DNA from: Pegea sp. RAD2-039
Taxonomy: Eukaryota > Chordata > Thaliacea > Salpida > Salpidae
Length of the DNA stretch: 64,000 bases
Assembly: GCA_034620365.1 (NCBI GenBank)
Contig: JAQGEQ010000048.1
Span: 558,001-622,000, forward strand
Direction of reading: 5' to 3'
Part shown: positions 62,126 through 64,000 of the stretch, piece after piece
Layout of the letters: every line of letters starts with the position of its first letter
Position numbering within the stretch: position 1 is the first letter of the stretch
Position numbers and translations under genes: made by a program
The notes under the pieces: model-generated
Database searches by the model: none
The model's input: the letters and a program-made list of their open reading frames with translations, nothing else
Told to the model about the DNA's origin: nothing

Positions 62126-64000
62126 CCTGCTTGTTGCCATCAAATTCTTTAATTTTTGATTACAAATATTTTATCTCTGTGAAATAAATCGATATTGTTG
62201 TAATGCATTTCAAACAAAAGTTTTAAAAAAATATGCTTCAAACCTTCGATATAGTTGCTATATATTATTTAAACTCAAGTTCTTGATGATCAAATATAAA
62301 AATATTAGTTCTGATTCTTTGTGGGAAGTTATTGAGCTTTTATAGCAAACAGGAAACACTTTCTGATATTTTTGTAATTAAAAAAAAAATTTTTTCTGAC
62401 TCAAAGTTTATCTTCAAAGAATCATGCCATGACAATAGAATATCGAATTGATAACTTTTCTCGATTTCTGCTAAATTGATAATTGATATTTTTATTAATA
62501 AATTTCAAAATAAAGAGAAATATAATTTGCTTTACAAAAGCTCCTTATTTCTGTCAATAAGTCATATCTACCGCAATCAAAAGTTTTCTGCCAAAAATAT
62601 GACAATAACATCCAGTGAAGAATTGTTAAAAAAACATTTTTGACTAATTGTTTGTTAAAGTGTCCCAAAAAATACTGATGATAAATTCGAATTAAAAACT
62701 AAAGTAGTAAATACTAACACGTAGATCTCTAATAACTTGTTGAGTACAAAATACTTGAAAAGTACGAACATCGTATTATATAAAGTTAAATACAATGATG
62801 CTTCAGGTAACACTGATCTAAAATTATTTTTGCCATAAGTTTGAGGTACATAAATGGTTCACACATCTTTTCGATTAATAGTCAATAATGATAATATTAC
62901 TTAAAGATTGATCTTTTGATGTTGATATCAATAATCTTGTTTAAAATCATTCCTCTAATCAAATCATATCATTTGTTGCGAAGTTTTCCAAGCTATTCTA
63001 ATTTTTTTTACTTTTTTGTTTGCTTTCAGTTATCTTACATGAGTATGATATTACTAATCTATAGTCTAAAATGTATAGATGTATCATTATAGTAACTCCA
63101 ATCAAGAAATAAATATTAAGATTTGGAATAACTTGGGATTGCTTATATGATCTTAAGACAACTTTTAAACGAAAAGTATAAAAATTATTGAAATTGAAAT
63201 AATTGAGCATCATTTTCAGCTTAAGATGGTTGTCACTTGACTCATTAAAACAATTTTTTTTTTCGAACAAAATATTTATCAAACCCGATTAACTTCTACA
63301 AAAATAATATACCGATTTCAAGGTACATAAGAAACCATCTGCAGAGTATGATCAAAAGAAACTTACATTTTATTATCGGGAAGAATTAAAATAAGGATAT
63401 AAAAGGTAAATCCTATAGTTTTTTATATGAGATCATATCTTAAACGGACTTGAAGGAGTAAAGCTACGAAAAATACTGTTTCAAAAATGAACTAAAAAAA
63501 AGCGATTCCCAATAAAGATTCCCCTTTATCATCTTAGCAAGAACAATTAGGTGAATTCCTGATAAACAAATTTGTAAATTATAACAACTTTTGGTAATAT
63601 GTTTTTAAAAGAATAATTTGTCATTATTTAAATATTATATTATTAGTTGTCATAAAATACAATTTATTACCTCTTTGTATGAAAATGAAATATTGTCTGG
63701 CCATTAGATGACATTTGCTATATTAGTATTTGTAATCTATACGTTGATACCGTAATTAATTTTGTAATTCAAGAACTATGGTTGCCTTCTAGTCAGGAAG
63801 TCTTTTTTAAAAAAAATCTAGACCTAAAATACTTATTGAAAGCTGACAGTTATTTTGAAATTGAATTTCAGGTGATATGTCACTTTTTCATGATATTAAT
63901 CACCAAATTTGTTTAGCTATTCTAACTTTGGTGAACACTTTCTAATAGCAATTCATAGAAATCGTGAAAATCAAAATAGATGCAGCTCTTATCTCGATCA
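62126..64000. other. Upstream flank of array copy 3 to window end
   Basis: Repeated spacer DNA as upstream of copies 1 and 2, including the recurrent minus-strand ORF (62998-63282) and the 150-bp deletion. No exon seen. Confidence 0.6.

Larger units (their letters stand above)
59636..64000. repeat. Tandem unit 3, cut by the window end, with astacin 4
   Basis: Third direct repeat. Exons 1-7 lie at unit 2 plus exactly 4,924. At about 63399 it lacks roughly 150 bp that units 1 and 2 have (unit 2, about 58472-58615). Homology runs to the last base of the window, where the sequence matches 59180-59200 of unit 2, so the unit is incomplete and a further copy may follow. Confidence 0.85.

Overview
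The window is animal nuclear DNA: very AT-rich, with spliced genes whose introns obey GT-AG and are mostly 45-80 bp long. Every protein I recognise belongs to a metazoan family: TMEM26, HSPBAP1, CCDC177, a SOUL/HEBP haem-binding protein, CRIP1, SPEF2, a Ly6/uPAR-plus-sushi protein, and astacin proteases with ShK tails. I cannot name the species. A non-vertebrate with a compact, AT-rich genome (for example a flatworm, mesozoan, rotifer or cnidarian) fits, but that is inference. Gene models were assembled by hand from splice sites, reading phase and remembered family sequence. Except where noted, phases close and coding lengths are multiples of three.

Layout. 1-1779 (+): 3' part of TMEM26. 1843-3444 (-): HSPBAP1, a JmjC protein, converging on TMEM26 with 63 bp between stop codons. 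3445-6807: gene-poor, with a decayed reverse-transcriptase fragment. 6808-12076 (-): CCDC177, 13 exons. 14698-15698 (+): SOUL/HEBP protein. 15699-19812: AT-rich with no firm gene. 19813-20530 (-): CRIP1-like LIM protein. 22484-30862 (+): SPEF2, 37 exons, about 1,854 aa. 33410-46609 (-): a secreted protein of about 1,857 aa made of a signal peptide, one Ly6/uPAR (LU) domain and 28 sushi modules, nearly one module per exon. 47480-49445 (-): a diverged astacin whose active-site Glu is Leu. About 49800-64000: three tandem 4.9-kb units, each with one astacin gene on the minus strand. The third unit runs off the window, so the array probably continues.

How the genes fit together. The left half holds ordinary conserved single-copy genes, including the sperm-flagellar gene SPEF2 and the coiled-coil gene CCDC177, with no obvious shared pathway. 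The right 30 kb is an extracellular block: a giant LU/sushi adhesion- or complement-like protein beside a family of four secreted astacins. The astacins carry antistasin-like and ShK cysteine modules. The three array copies are nearly identical over the catalytic exons, introns and spacers but differ in the ShK tail. One array copy has a premature stop there, and the older neighbour has lost the catalytic base. This looks like a young, actively evolving secreted-protease cluster.

The least described items are the LU plus 28-sushi architecture, the presumed pseudoprotease beside the array, and the contrast between conserved catalytic exons and divergent ShK exons.
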